The position numbers and the translations under genes are program-made. Below are positions 1-7,547 of a stretch of DNA of 64,000 nt, one piece after another (the first letter of the stretch is position 1; each line of letters opens with the position of its first letter). The notes below the pieces were generated by a model that did no database searches, had not been told where the DNA came from, and saw only the letters and a program-made list of their open reading frames with translations. Source of the DNA: Puniceicoccaceae bacterium K14 (GTDB taxonomy: Bacteria; Verrucomicrobiota; Verrucomicrobiia; Opitutales; Opitutaceae); the NCBI GenBank assembly GCA_022538095.1, contig JAKYXN010000021.1:16905-80904 (forward strand), read 5' to 3'.

Positions 1-187
1 GAAGGAATTCTATACCCGATTGCTTAAGGCGGATCCTGAAGCGGCTGAAGCGTTTGCAAACAAGCGTACGGAGCCCGTGGCGCCTACAAAGGGTACGGAT
101 GCGGTTAATAACAGCAAGGGCGGCAAGCAGCCATCTGAGATGAGCTATCAAGAGCGCCTGGATAATAAGAGAGCGCAAGGCAAGTAA
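1..187 (+). CDS. C-terminal end of a phage head-region protein (partial)
   Basis: An open frame enters from the left edge, reading from base 2, and stops at TAA 185-187. The visible 61 residues are hydrophilic, with many Lys, Asn, Gly and Gln, and look like a disordered tail. It lies 28 bp upstream of the major capsid gene, where phages usually carry the head protease, scaffold or a decoration protein. That position is the only clue to function, so scaffold or protease tail is an inference. The start is outside the window. Confidence 0.6.
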   Translation, partial: KEFYTRLLKADPEAAEAFANKRTEPVAPTKGTDAVNNSKGGKQPSEMSYQERLDNKRAQGK

Positions 188-215
188 GGAATCTTTAAAA
201 TAGGAGGAAAAAGAA

Positions 216-1223
216 ATGGCTAAATATACTATTGGTGATCTTTGGGATCCAGAAATTTGGAAGCAGGCGATGGAAGAGTTGCCGCATACATTTGCTCACT
301 TGATGAATAGTCGGGCATTCACACACGATGATGAATTGCTCGATGATCTTTGTAATGGGCCTGGGGTGGGTGTTATCATGCCTTTCCTTAAGGATATTAC
401 GGACCAGAAGGATGCGGCTCAACGTGAAGGCGTTCCGATCGCAAAGCAAGGTGGTGGATCGGGCGTAGCGTATGCGATCTCACTGGAGCGTGAAATTGCG
501 AATTCTTCTACTGCGATGGCGGCTCAGCGTTCTGGAACACAACCGCTTGATCATGTATTGAAATACTTGGTGTTGCGTCGACTGAAGAATCGTCAGGAGA
601 CTTTTCTTTCTATGCTTCGGGGTATGTTTGATACTGCGTTGGAGGACAATGTGACGACTGCCTTCAATGAAGCAGGATCGAATCCTTCAGCGGATCAGAT
701 GATCGATGAGCATAAGATTATAGATACAGCGGCGTTGACTGGCGAGATTATCACAGAGACGGCGGGCACAAGTGTTTGGATGCACACTCTTATCCGAGCG
801 GCTCTACGTAAACTGGATAAAGATTCTTTCAAAACGGAGTCTACTGATGGGGGGCTTACTATTCCGACTTATAAGGGTATGCCGATTTATGCGAGTGACA
901 AACTTGCTCGAGCAGGCACGACTGATGGTATCGTATTCGACACTTACTTGTTAAAAGATGGCGTTGTACGAGCGGGTGAAAAAGAGCAAGTCGTTGACAA
1001 AGTGGATGTGGCTTCTCTCCAGTACGATCCTGACTTTAGTCTAAATGAAGAGTCAGTCAATGACCGTACACGCTTTGCTTATCACGTAGATGGAATGAAG
1101 TATAACGGACCTGTTTCTTCTGAAACTCCAGAGGATGCGACTTTGGCAGATGGTTCCAACTGGAGTTTGGAGTATGGTACGGCTGCTCTCGTTGGAGCTC
1201 TTTGTATCAAGACTAACGGTTAA
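216..1223 (+). CDS. major capsid protein, probably HK97-fold
   Basis: A 335-residue protein with a strong AGGAGG site 8 bases before its ATG. The N-terminus (DLWDPEIWKQAM) resembles the opening of phage major capsid proteins of the Gp13/coat type, which begin with a short 'TPEIW' helix and carry the HK97 fold. A central segment (about 95-185) rich in charged helices matches the spine-helix region, followed by a beta-rich part with a conserved-looking 'YKGMPIYASDKL' stretch typical of the axial domain. It forms the icosahedral shell. The gene begins the structural run and is followed by head-completion genes. The family is recognised by pattern only; length and order fit well. Confidence 0.8.
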   Translation: MAKYTIGDLWDPEIWKQAMEELPHTFAHLMNSRAFTHDDELLDDLCNGPGVGVIMPFLKDITDQKDAAQREGVPIAKQGGGSGVAYAISLEREIANSSTAMAAQRSGTQPLDHVLKYLVLRRLKNRQETFLSMLRGMFDTALEDNVTTAFNEAGSNPSADQMIDEHKIIDTAALTGEIITETAGTSVWMHTLIRAALRKLDKDSFKTESTDGGLTIPTYKGMPIYASDKLARAGTTDGIVFDTYLLKDGVVRAGEKEQVVDKVDVASLQYDPDFSLNEESVNDRTRFAYHVDGMKYNGPVSSETPEDATLADGSNWSLEYGTAALVGALCIKTNG

Positions 1224-1240
1224 CCTTGGGGGGTCTAATA

Positions 1241-1657
1241 ATGAGTGAATCAAAAATTAGCGACCAAGAGGCGTTGGAGATCGCAGAACGCGGTCAACGC
1301 TTGCTTGAGGAAAAACAGAAAAAGGATCGTGATCGTAATCGCGTATCGACTCTGACTGTAAAGCAAGCGCGTGGTGTTTTGAATACGCAAAACAAGGTGA
1401 ATCGTCGCCGTAAAGTTGAGGAGATTCTTGGAAATTTCCCACGCGGCACCGATTCCAATGTGATTGATGATATTCGCACCGACTTGGATGATGAGAAGCC
1501 AAGCGATTCCGGGGACTCTGAAAACGACAGTGTGTCAGAAAAGACTGATACGCCAGAGACTCCGAAAGAGCTGGATGTTAAAAACGAGAAGGATGAAACT
1601 CCAAAAGCTTCTGAGAAGCCAAAGGAGTCTGCTCGTAAGACGGTATCTAAGAAGTAG
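1241..1657 (+). CDS. hypothetical phage head-region protein, charged
   Basis: A 138-residue, very hydrophilic protein. I chose ATG 1241 with a GGGGGG purine run 5 bases upstream, rather than an in-frame TTG at 1226 that would sit inside the ribosome site. Residues 1-75 are basic and helical. Residues 80-138 are an acidic, then Lys/Pro/Ser-rich tail (repeated KPSDS, ETPKE and KPKES patterns) that should be disordered. It lies directly after the capsid gene, a place for head-tail connector or decoration proteins, but no family is recognisable. A 14-bp palindrome (1657-1670) follows its end. Confidence 0.65.
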   Translation: MSESKISDQEALEIAERGQRLLEEKQKKDRDRNRVSTLTVKQARGVLNTQNKVNRRRKVEEILGNFPRGTDSNVIDDIRTDLDDEKPSDSGDSENDSVSEKTDTPETPKELDVKNEKDETPKASEKPKESARKTVSKK

Positions 1658-1693
1658 AACAAGTTTGTTCGTGTAGTTAGTTAAAGGATAATA

Positions 1694-1993
1694 ATGGGGG
1701 TGCAGCGGGAGACTTTTGTTGAGTTGTTGACGGTTCACGGGAAACCGATGAGCTTTGGCGACAAGACGGTGGATGTTCTTTTTGGCAAGGCGGATGATCT
1801 TGATGTGGATGTCCAATTGTCTGGGGGAGAACGTACGTTGTTTTCCGTTCGCGCCCTTCGTTCTGCTTGGGGGAATAAGGATCCTGAGAGGGATGATTAT
1901 TTGGTAAACCCTACGAGCAATACGAAGCATAGAATCGTGCACGCGCCGAATGATCAGGTGTCTGATACGCGGGTGTATTTCCTTGTTGGATAA
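1694..1993 (+). CDS. putative head-completion / head-closure protein
   Basis: A 99-residue protein rich in beta-strand-forming residues, ending in YFLVG. AAGGATAAT lies before ATG 1694. Size, composition and position (two genes after capsid, next to a basic tail-completion-like protein) match small head-closure or head-tail-joining proteins such as the gpFII class, which plug the connector after DNA packaging. There is no sequence motif that proves this. Its TAA is immediately followed by the next ATG, so translation is probably coupled. Confidence 0.55.
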   Translation: MGVQRETFVELLTVHGKPMSFGDKTVDVLFGKADDLDVDVQLSGGERTLFSVRALRSAWGNKDPERDDYLVNPTSNTKHRIVHAPNDQVSDTRVYFLVG

Positions 1994-2821
1994 ATGGTAA
2001 AACTAGAACGCAGTGACTTGAGCTCTAAGGTGACGGGATTGACCCGTGGCTTGAAAGCGTATGTGCAGGCGTCTGGCAAGGATCGGGATGAGGCGCTGCA
2101 GAAGCAGGTGCCTAAGTTCAATTTCTTCGTTAAGCGACAGTTGCGGTTGGTTGCTCCGAGCAAGGAGGATATTTCGCTGCAAGCGTTGTCGGCTCAACAA
2201 AAACGCGGTTCTCGAAAGGGAGCGGGCAAGGTAATTGCGGAAGCGTCTACTACGGACTTGGCTAGCGGGGCGGTATTGGGGCTTAAAATACGTCCTACTG
2301 TGGTTGCTGAGGCTCGAGTGAAGTTTGGACAAGCGTCTCCTTTGCAAGGGACACGATCGTTCTCTAAACGGGCAAATACGGCTCGAGCGTTTCACAATAA
2401 GCATTCCGGAAGTAAGACGAAGAAGGTGCGGCGTTATGGCACAGTGAAGCGGGGTGGCAAGGATTTGAGTATTTCTGCTTGGATGATTTCGCGAGAGATC
2501 GCGGTACGTCGTAGCGGGCGAATGTACTTGGCTCATGGTTTTGGGTTTAAGGGTTTCAAGGCTTCTGACAAACCGACGAACAAGAAGATTGTGCAGAAGG
2601 ATAAGTTTAACCGGTTCGCGTCGAAACTAGAGGCGCGTTTTGGGAAAACGGAAAGTAGTGTACGCATAGTAGACAGTATACCTGGAACGGTGACGGTGGA
2701 TAAGCGTAGGCGAATTATAACGACGGGTGTGAATCAGGTGAGGGCGGATATTACGACTTACCTTGCGCGTAAGTTGTTGAACAATACGAAGCGTATTCGA
2801 AGTGGACGCGCTTTGAGGTGA
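1994..2821 (+). CDS. putative tail-completion / minor tail protein, highly basic
   Basis: A 275-residue, strongly basic protein that starts at the base after the preceding stop. Residues 60-175 contain dense Lys/Arg clusters, for example KRGSRKG and KTKKVRRYG, reminiscent of tail-completion proteins of the gpZ type, which cap the tail and bind the head connector. It lies between head-closure and tail genes, which supports this, but the similarity is compositional rather than motif based. A secondary possibility is a nucleic-acid-binding minor head protein. It is longer than typical gpZ (about 190 residues). Confidence 0.5.
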   Translation: MVKLERSDLSSKVTGLTRGLKAYVQASGKDRDEALQKQVPKFNFFVKRQLRLVAPSKEDISLQALSAQQKRGSRKGAGKVIAEASTTDLASGAVLGLKIRPTVVAEARVKFGQASPLQGTRSFSKRANTARAFHNKHSGSKTKKVRRYGTVKRGGKDLSISAWMISREIAVRRSGRMYLAHGFGFKGFKASDKPTNKKIVQKDKFNRFASKLEARFGKTESSVRIVDSIPGTVTVDKRRRIITTGVNQVRADITTYLARKLLNNTKRIRSGRALR

Positions 2822-2846
2822 TTTTTTTTAGAAAGAGGAGATAGAT

Positions 2847-3173
2847 ATGAGAAGGCGAATTTATCATTACAGTTTGGCCACAGATCAACAAGAGGTTGCG
2901 ATTGGCAATGGGGATGACGTGGGCGACAACGACTTTGTCGAAATAAAAGGAGAGCACAAGGGCGGTAAGGTGACGCTAGACAGCACTGGCGCGATGACGG
3001 TGGTTGTTGAAATCTTGGACGGTCAGGGACGGACAATACCGCAGTACGAAGTTGTTTTTACGTCGGCGGATCAACAAACAATCGACCTAGAGGAAATCCC
3101 GTTTAGCCATATCCGCGTGAATGTGACTGCTCACACGGATGGAGCTCTCTGGGCAACGTATCAGGAATTTTGA
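2847..3173 (+). CDS. hypothetical small beta-rich phage protein
   Basis: A 108-residue protein with a good AAAGAGGAG ribosome site before ATG 2847. The sequence alternates hydrophobic and polar residues (VTLDSTGAMTVVVEIL, QYEVVFTSADQQTIDL), suggesting an all-beta sandwich domain like those of phage decoration or fibre-associated proteins. It begins a run of non-canonical genes inserted between head and tail modules. I do not recognise a family. The next gene begins 4 bp after its stop. Confidence 0.6.
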   Translation: MRRRIYHYSLATDQQEVAIGNGDDVGDNDFVEIKGEHKGGKVTLDSTGAMTVVVEILDGQGRTIPQYEVVFTSADQQTIDLEEIPFSHIRVNVTAHTDGALWATYQEF

Positions 3174-3177
3174 GGTT

Positions 3178-3969
3178 ATGAGCACGACTTTAACGAGCAA
3201 GGTGGTTAAGCCGTATGCCAATTCGGTGAATGAAAATGCCGATCCAGCGTCCCGCGAATGGGCAGACCTTTTATCCCCGATGGGATGGGCTGTTCTGGCG
3301 GGTTGGAGCGATGGCCAATCTATGGATGACGCATTGGGAAATGGGCCAACACTTAGCAATGGCGGAAGCGTATCGACAGAATCCGAGGACATGGTATTGA
3401 CTTATGAGGGCATCGATGGAGTCTCTTATGTTGCCAACGGAACTAATCAATTTGCAGAGGCTCCCAGCGACCCAATCTTTGGTGTTGGCGCGGGCGAGAG
3501 TGCCACATATGCGTGGTTGGGCACAACCGACAAAGTCACGGACGTGAGCGGTATTTACCAGCGGTTATTGGCAACCGGTGATGAGACCGGCGATGATGGT
3601 GCTTCAATTTACATTACTCCGGCATCTGGAGTATTAACATTCGCAATCGCCAATGGATCATCACGGAGCTCCGTAAACTTATCCCACGATTATTCATTTT
3701 CGAGAATTTTGGCGCTGCTGGAAGTGACACCAACCACATTAACCGCCAAGGTTCTTAGAGATGGAGTTTGGACGTCTAGCTCCGTTGCTAATAATTTATC
3801 TACTGTCCCGCAAAACGCCCTACGTGTTATGGATGCGCGTGGTGGCAACCGTAATCTAATAGGTAAATTTGATGGAGCATTTGTAACTCCGAGCATACTG
3901 CCAACCAGCGAGTGGGAAATAGTAGTATCTAAAGCGTACCGTCAAAACGGAAAGGGTGTTTTTTTTTGA
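3178..3969 (+). CDS. LamG/concanavalin-like phage surface protein, probably N-terminal part of a fused tailspike
   Basis: A 263-residue protein. ATG 3178 is preferred because an upstream in-frame ATG at 3139 lies inside the previous gene; GAGG sits only 2 bases before 3178, so initiation may be coupled. Residues 80-250 have a jelly-roll look (SATYAWLGTTD, SGVLTFAIANG, LRVMDARGGNRNLIGKFDGA) typical of concanavalin/LamG domains that bind sugars. The frame ends in nine T bases: TTT TTT TGA, at 3959-3967. The next gene, a beta-helix protein in the -1 frame, starts inside this run, so slippage would give one protein of about 704 residues. Function as a receptor-binding or glycan-binding component is inferred. 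Confidence 0.65.
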   Translation: MSTTLTSKVVKPYANSVNENADPASREWADLLSPMGWAVLAGWSDGQSMDDALGNGPTLSNGGSVSTESEDMVLTYEGIDGVSYVANGTNQFAEAPSDPIFGVGAGESATYAWLGTTDKVTDVSGIYQRLLATGDETGDDGASIYITPASGVLTFAIANGSSRSSVNLSHDYSFSRILALLEVTPTTLTAKVLRDGVWTSSSVANNLSTVPQNALRVMDARGGNRNLIGKFDGAFVTPSILPTSEWEIVVSKAYRQNGKGVFF

Positions 3970-5291
3970 AACTCTACGTTGATGCACTAAATGGCGACGA
4001 TGCTGCGGATGGGCGATCTGAAGCGACCGCGTGGCAGTCGTTGGCTAAATTGAATTCCACTGAGCTACGAGGTGGGGAACAGATCAATTTAGCTAGAGAT
4101 TCGGTGTGGACAGAGCAACTAAAGCCGCTGGCCGCGCGGACTCGCAGCAGTCGTATCGAAATTTTACCATACGGATCTGGCAATAAACCAATTATAGACG
4201 GAGTAGGAAGCGATGCAGCGATTTTACTGCATAATATTGACCGGATTACCGTGAGAGGTCTCGGCGTGCGGAACATTGGACCATCTGGCAATAGTCCTCG
4301 AAGCGGAATCCTATTAACTCTCAGCGACTTTGGAACTGCCCGAGATATTGAAATAATTGATAATGAGATAGAACAAGTTAATGGCTCGCTCCAGCGTTTT
4401 AACGGACTTAATGCGGGCATCGCTTATTACAATAAATCAGGGACAAGCAGAGTATCCGCGTTTGCCGGGCTTAAAATTCGGAAAAACAAAATTATTGGAA
4501 CCGATCGCGACGGCATAAAGGGGCGATCTGACTACTGGCAGCGAAATAATTGGTATCCTAATACGGGCGTTGAAATTAGCGACAATTATTTGGAGGACAT
4601 TGCCGGGGATGGAATTGTAACATATGGATGTATTGGGGCGGTAATCGAACGTAATCGTATAAACGGAGCTCGTACGCGGGTCGTCGATGAGACTGCAGTT
4701 GGTATTTGGCCGTGGAGTTGCGACGACACTATCGTAAGATTCAATGAGGTCTCAGGAGTGACTGGGCAATTGGACGGTCAACCGATTGATGCGGACTACA
4801 ACTGTATCAACACTATTTTTGAAGACAACTATACGCATGATAATGATGGAGGATTTATACTGATTACAAATGCCTACCTTCCAAATGATGAAAATGTTGG
4901 CAATCAGAGCGCGATATTCCGCCGAAACATTAGTGTTAACGACGGCATCCCTAACAATGTAGACGGTAAAGGATCGAGCATTATACTATCAGGGCAAATC
5001 GATGGAGCCAGTATCATCGATAATATAATCTATCGCGATACGAATGAAGCGATACATATCGTATTTGTCTGGGGGACAGAAGAAATTGGTAGGGCCACAA
5101 ATGTGCGGGTCTCTGACAATACTATAATCTTCAATGATGCTAACATCGGGCAGTACGATACTGCGCGAGCAAACAGTGTTGTAATTGAGGATAATAATTA
5201 TGTCTACGCCAGCGATCCAAATCGCGCTACGGCTCTGCAGCTTATGAATACACAGATAGAGTTAATACAAGCGTTGGTCGCATCAAACTAA
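3966..5291 (+). CDS. right-handed parallel beta-helix protein (tailspike or glycan-lyase-like)
   Basis: A 441-residue frame beginning with a TTG codon (3966) that overlaps the previous stop. The opening (KLYVDALNGDDAADGRSE, then TAWQSL) is the classic start of secreted and phage beta-helix domains of the pectate-lyase superfold. Short repeated coils follow, with Asn/Ile ladders such as 'IEIIDNEIEQVNG', 'VEISDNYLEDIAGDG' and 'VRVSDNTIIFNDAN'. Such domains depolymerise or bind surface polysaccharide in tailspikes. There is no signal peptide and no ATG, which fits translation as a -1 frameshift extension of the upstream gene; GGAAAGG at about 3950-3956 could instead serve an independent TTG start. 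The enzymatic activity is unknown. Confidence 0.75.
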   Translation: MKLYVDALNGDDAADGRSEATAWQSLAKLNSTELRGGEQINLARDSVWTEQLKPLAARTRSSRIEILPYGSGNKPIIDGVGSDAAILLHNIDRITVRGLGVRNIGPSGNSPRSGILLTLSDFGTARDIEIIDNEIEQVNGSLQRFNGLNAGIAYYNKSGTSRVSAFAGLKIRKNKIIGTDRDGIKGRSDYWQRNNWYPNTGVEISDNYLEDIAGDGIVTYGCIGAVIERNRINGARTRVVDETAVGIWPWSCDDTIVRFNEVSGVTGQLDGQPIDADYNCINTIFEDNYTHDNDGGFILITNAYLPNDENVGNQSAIFRRNISVNDGIPNNVDGKGSSIILSGQIDGASIIDNIIYRDTNEAIHIVFVWGTEEIGRATNVRVSDNTIIFNDANIGQYDTARANSVVIEDNNYVYASDPNRATALQLMNTQIELIQALVASN

Positions 5292-5297
5292 ATTATC

Positions 5298-6158
5298 ATG
5301 AAAAACTTAATACTAATCACGCTAATCGCCCTGAGCGCTTACTCGGGCTTTGGGGCGGATTCGATAAAACTTTCGTGGCAGGATAATTCGGACAATGAGG
5401 ACGGGTTTATCGTTGAGCGGTCGGTGGATGGCGTGGTGTTTGAGGAGTACGATCTTGTAGACGTAAACGTGAGCGAGTATGAAGATACCGTAATATCCCC
5501 GAAAACAGAGTATTGGTATCGAATCGCTGCGTACAACGACATTGGCAAGAGTGACTACACAAATACGGTTAACGTGGTGACCCGCCCGTACTCCGATGCG
5601 GACGAGGTGCAGACTGTGCCGATTGCTCCGAGCAATTTGCAAATACGGTATGGTACGGTGTTTTTGACTCAGGGATATGATTCGGATGGTGCTACTGATT
5701 ATCGAGTTTTTGAAGATCGAGAGGTTTTTCAAAGGGAGTCCGGCGTCGTATCGATTGGGTTTCGCCTCGATGTGTTGGATAGTAAAATGTGTTTGTATTC
5801 ACGCGATGCTAGCGAGTTTGGAGCAGGTGGTCACAATACTGTTTGGGTGATGGAGGATGGGTCTCTGGATGTACGCTTCCAATCGGACGAGGCTAGTTTT
5901 GAGGTGGTTTCTGATCCTGGCCTGATCGTAGCTGGGTCGAGCCACTGGGTTGAGGTTAGCTTTGGATCGTCGGGCTTTTATGCATACGTGGATGGCGTGC
6001 AGGTGATCGCAAACGATCAACCTGTGAGCTGGCTGAGCAACAATGAGCCCCTGACGATTGGGGCTTCGCAGATGCAGAGCTCTGAAGGTAAAGCGGATAA
6101 CTTGGAGGATTTTTTTCGGGGGGAGATATTTCTCTTCCTGATCGAGGCGGTGGAATGA
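5298..6158 (+). CDS. secreted fibronectin-III plus LamG-like protein
   Basis: A 286-residue protein that starts with a recognisable signal peptide (MKNLILITLIALSAYSGFG, cleavage near residue 19-20). Residues 22-97 form a fibronectin type III domain (IKLSWQDNSDNEDGFIVERS, then YWYRIAAYND). Residues 115-286 look like a LamG/concanavalin domain (VSIGFRLDVLDSKMCLYSRD, HWVEVSFGSSGFYAYVDG). A cleavable signal on a gene inside a phage structural run is odd: virion proteins are assembled in the cytoplasm. It may be a lysogenic-conversion gene whose product is exported to the host surface. It overlaps the sigma-factor gene by ATGA. Confidence 0.7.
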   Translation: MKNLILITLIALSAYSGFGADSIKLSWQDNSDNEDGFIVERSVDGVVFEEYDLVDVNVSEYEDTVISPKTEYWYRIAAYNDIGKSDYTNTVNVVTRPYSDADEVQTVPIAPSNLQIRYGTVFLTQGYDSDGATDYRVFEDREVFQRESGVVSIGFRLDVLDSKMCLYSRDASEFGAGGHNTVWVMEDGSLDVRFQSDEASFEVVSDPGLIVAGSSHWVEVSFGSSGFYAYVDGVQVIANDQPVSWLSNNEPLTIGASQMQSSEGKADNLEDFFRGEIFLFLIEAVE

Positions 6159-6652
6159 TGACATTGGATACAAAGAAATCCATTTTGCGGAGCATATCTC
6201 GCAAGTACGGCAGAATTGCGAACAGCCTGGGGCATAGCTCTGTGGATGCAGACGACTTCTTTTTTATTGGGTTGGGTTACGTGCTAAACGATACTGGGAT
6301 TGGGCTGCGAAAAGCGAAATGTCGCATGATAGACCAGTTGCGCAAAACCGTAGGTGATCGGCGATATGGACCCTATCGGGTCAACGTGCCGGGAGACAGT
6401 CTCGCAGAAATATCTTATCCGAATTCTAGTAGATACGACGACGCGAAGGAAATGGTTTTAGACATAGCGGAGGACGTGTTGACGAATAAACAGCTATACG
6501 TAGTCAACGCATTATTACAGGGACGCACATTAACTGAAATCGGCAATGAGTTGGGCACGACTACGCAGAATATCTGCAATGTAAGCAAGTCGGCAATCCG
6601 GCGGATTCGGCATCGACTTGGAGTACGCGAAGTAAACGGAGAATTAAATTAG
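6155..6652 (+). CDS. phage-encoded sigma-70-like factor
   Basis: A 165-residue protein with sigma-factor architecture. Residues 28-75 resemble region 2 (DADDFFFIGL ... CRMIDQLRKTVGDRRYG), which contacts core polymerase and the -10 element. Residues 108-155 form a region-4 helix-turn-helix (LTEIGNELGTTTQNICNVSK, then SAIRRIRHRL) for -35 recognition. It is shorter than most ECF factors. ATG 6155 overlaps the preceding TGA; ATG 6158 is an equal alternative. It could redirect host RNA polymerase to late or conversion genes. Region 2 is weaker than region 4, so a sigma-like activator is the alternative. Confidence 0.7.
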   Translation: MMTLDTKKSILRSISRKYGRIANSLGHSSVDADDFFFIGLGYVLNDTGIGLRKAKCRMIDQLRKTVGDRRYGPYRVNVPGDSLAEISYPNSSRYDDAKEMVLDIAEDVLTNKQLYVVNALLQGRTLTEIGNELGTTTQNICNVSKSAIRRIRHRLGVREVNGELN

Positions 6653-6657
6653 AAATT

Positions 6658-6855
6658 ATGACGAATCCACTGAAAGATAAGGACGGTAAGACAGGACTAC
6701 TGCGTTGTAGTGTGGTGGTTGTGTTGTTGTGTGTAATGACAGTTTGGGTGCGTACTAGCTGGGTGAATAATGAAATGACGCCTTTGAGTCTTGAGGATGT
6801 GATTTTGATACTGGGGGTATTGGGGGCCAAGACGGTGCAGACGGTTAAGGACTAA
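6658..6855 (+). CDS. small membrane protein, possible holin or lysis accessory
   Basis: A 65-residue protein with one clear transmembrane segment (about 13-32, LLRCSVVVVLLCVMTVWV) and a second hydrophobic stretch near 45-58 (LEDVILILGVLGAK). It lies 5 bp after the sigma-factor stop and is the first of three small membrane genes. Consecutive tiny membrane proteins in a phage usually belong to a lysis cassette. There is no diagnostic holin motif, so holin is an inference from size and context. Confidence 0.5.
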   Translation: MTNPLKDKDGKTGLLRCSVVVVLLCVMTVWVRTSWVNNEMTPLSLEDVILILGVLGAKTVQTVKD

Positions 6856-6895
6856 TTGCCCACTAAGGACACAAAGTGACACGAAGGGAATTTAT

Positions 6896-7285
6896 ATGGA
6901 TGATTTAACTACAATGGGGATTTCTGGGTCTTTGGGCTTTTTGTTTCGGCATATTACAGAGCTGAGAAACGATAATCGTAGGAATTCTCAGGAGAATCAA
7001 AAATCTCATGAGGAGAGTAAAGACGCAGCGGCGAAGCGTGTCGGCGGAACAATGATGCGTCGCTGGATTTATGCCTTGGTGGCGTTTGCTTTTATCTCGG
7101 TGATAATCGCAGGGTTCTTTAAGTATCCTGTTGTTTTAGAGCATCAACTTGATCGTAATTTTTTGGGAATCATTCATTGGGAAAAAATAAAATATGTAAC
7201 AGTGAATGGCGTGGTGATGCTTAAAGAAAACCGACAGGCGTTTTTATCTCTAATTAGTTTTTATCTCGGGCAAGGAGTTAAGTAG
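6896..7285 (+). CDS. small membrane protein, candidate holin
   Basis: A 129-residue protein. Residues 15-52 are polar and helical, residues 57-78 form a strong transmembrane helix (RRWIYALVAFAFISVIIAGF), and a C-terminal hydrophobic stretch (FLSLISFYLGQGV) may be a second one. A GAAGGGAA ribosome site precedes the ATG. The layout resembles the 3-TM holins of gene transfer agents and related siphophages, but only one helix is certain. Together with its neighbours at 6658 and 7300 it probably controls host lysis; the endolysin is not obvious nearby. Confidence 0.5.
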   Translation: MDDLTTMGISGSLGFLFRHITELRNDNRRNSQENQKSHEESKDAAAKRVGGTMMRRWIYALVAFAFISVIIAGFFKYPVVLEHQLDRNFLGIIHWEKIKYVTVNGVVMLKENRQAFLSLISFYLGQGVK

Positions 7286-7299
7286 AAGCATAAGTAAGT

Positions 7300-7545
7300 A
7301 TGGTGAATAAGAATACAATTGGGGTTTTAGCGTCGTGGGTGAGTTTAGTGACTTTGCCGGTTTTGTTGGCTCTTTGCTCATGGGCATTGCTGCAAATCGT
7401 AAGTCACGGGGAGCGAATCACACGCTTAGAAGCTTTGCTTAATGTAGAACCTTTGGTGACTCGTCGGGAATTTCGTCATGAGTTGGATAGAGTAAGCTCT
7501 TCAATCCGTGATCACGAAGACCGGATACGGAAAGGAGGGATGTAA
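7300..7545 (+). CDS. small membrane protein with coiled coil, possible spanin/lysis accessory
   Basis: An 81-residue protein with an N-terminal transmembrane helix (about 8-33, LASWVSLVTLPVLLALCSWA) followed by a charged helical region with heptad-like spacing (HELDRVSSSIRDHEDRIRK). One anchor plus a coiled coil is the shape of Rz-type inner-membrane spanins or of holin regulators. The last codons carry AGGAGG for the next gene. The assignment rests on topology and position only. Confidence 0.45.
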   Translation: MVNKNTIGVLASWVSLVTLPVLLALCSWALLQIVSHGERITRLEALLNVEPLVTRREFRHELDRVSSSIRDHEDRIRKGGM

Positions 7546-7547
7546 GA

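Noticed and set aside
1294..1662. 122-aa minus-strand Ser/Phe-rich frame
   Set aside because: Antisense shadow of the charged Glu/Lys-rich phage protein.
1657..1670. LexA-type box (GAAC-N6-GTTC)
   Set aside because: The spacing differs from the known GAAC-N4-GTTC box and it lies between two structural genes; probably chance.
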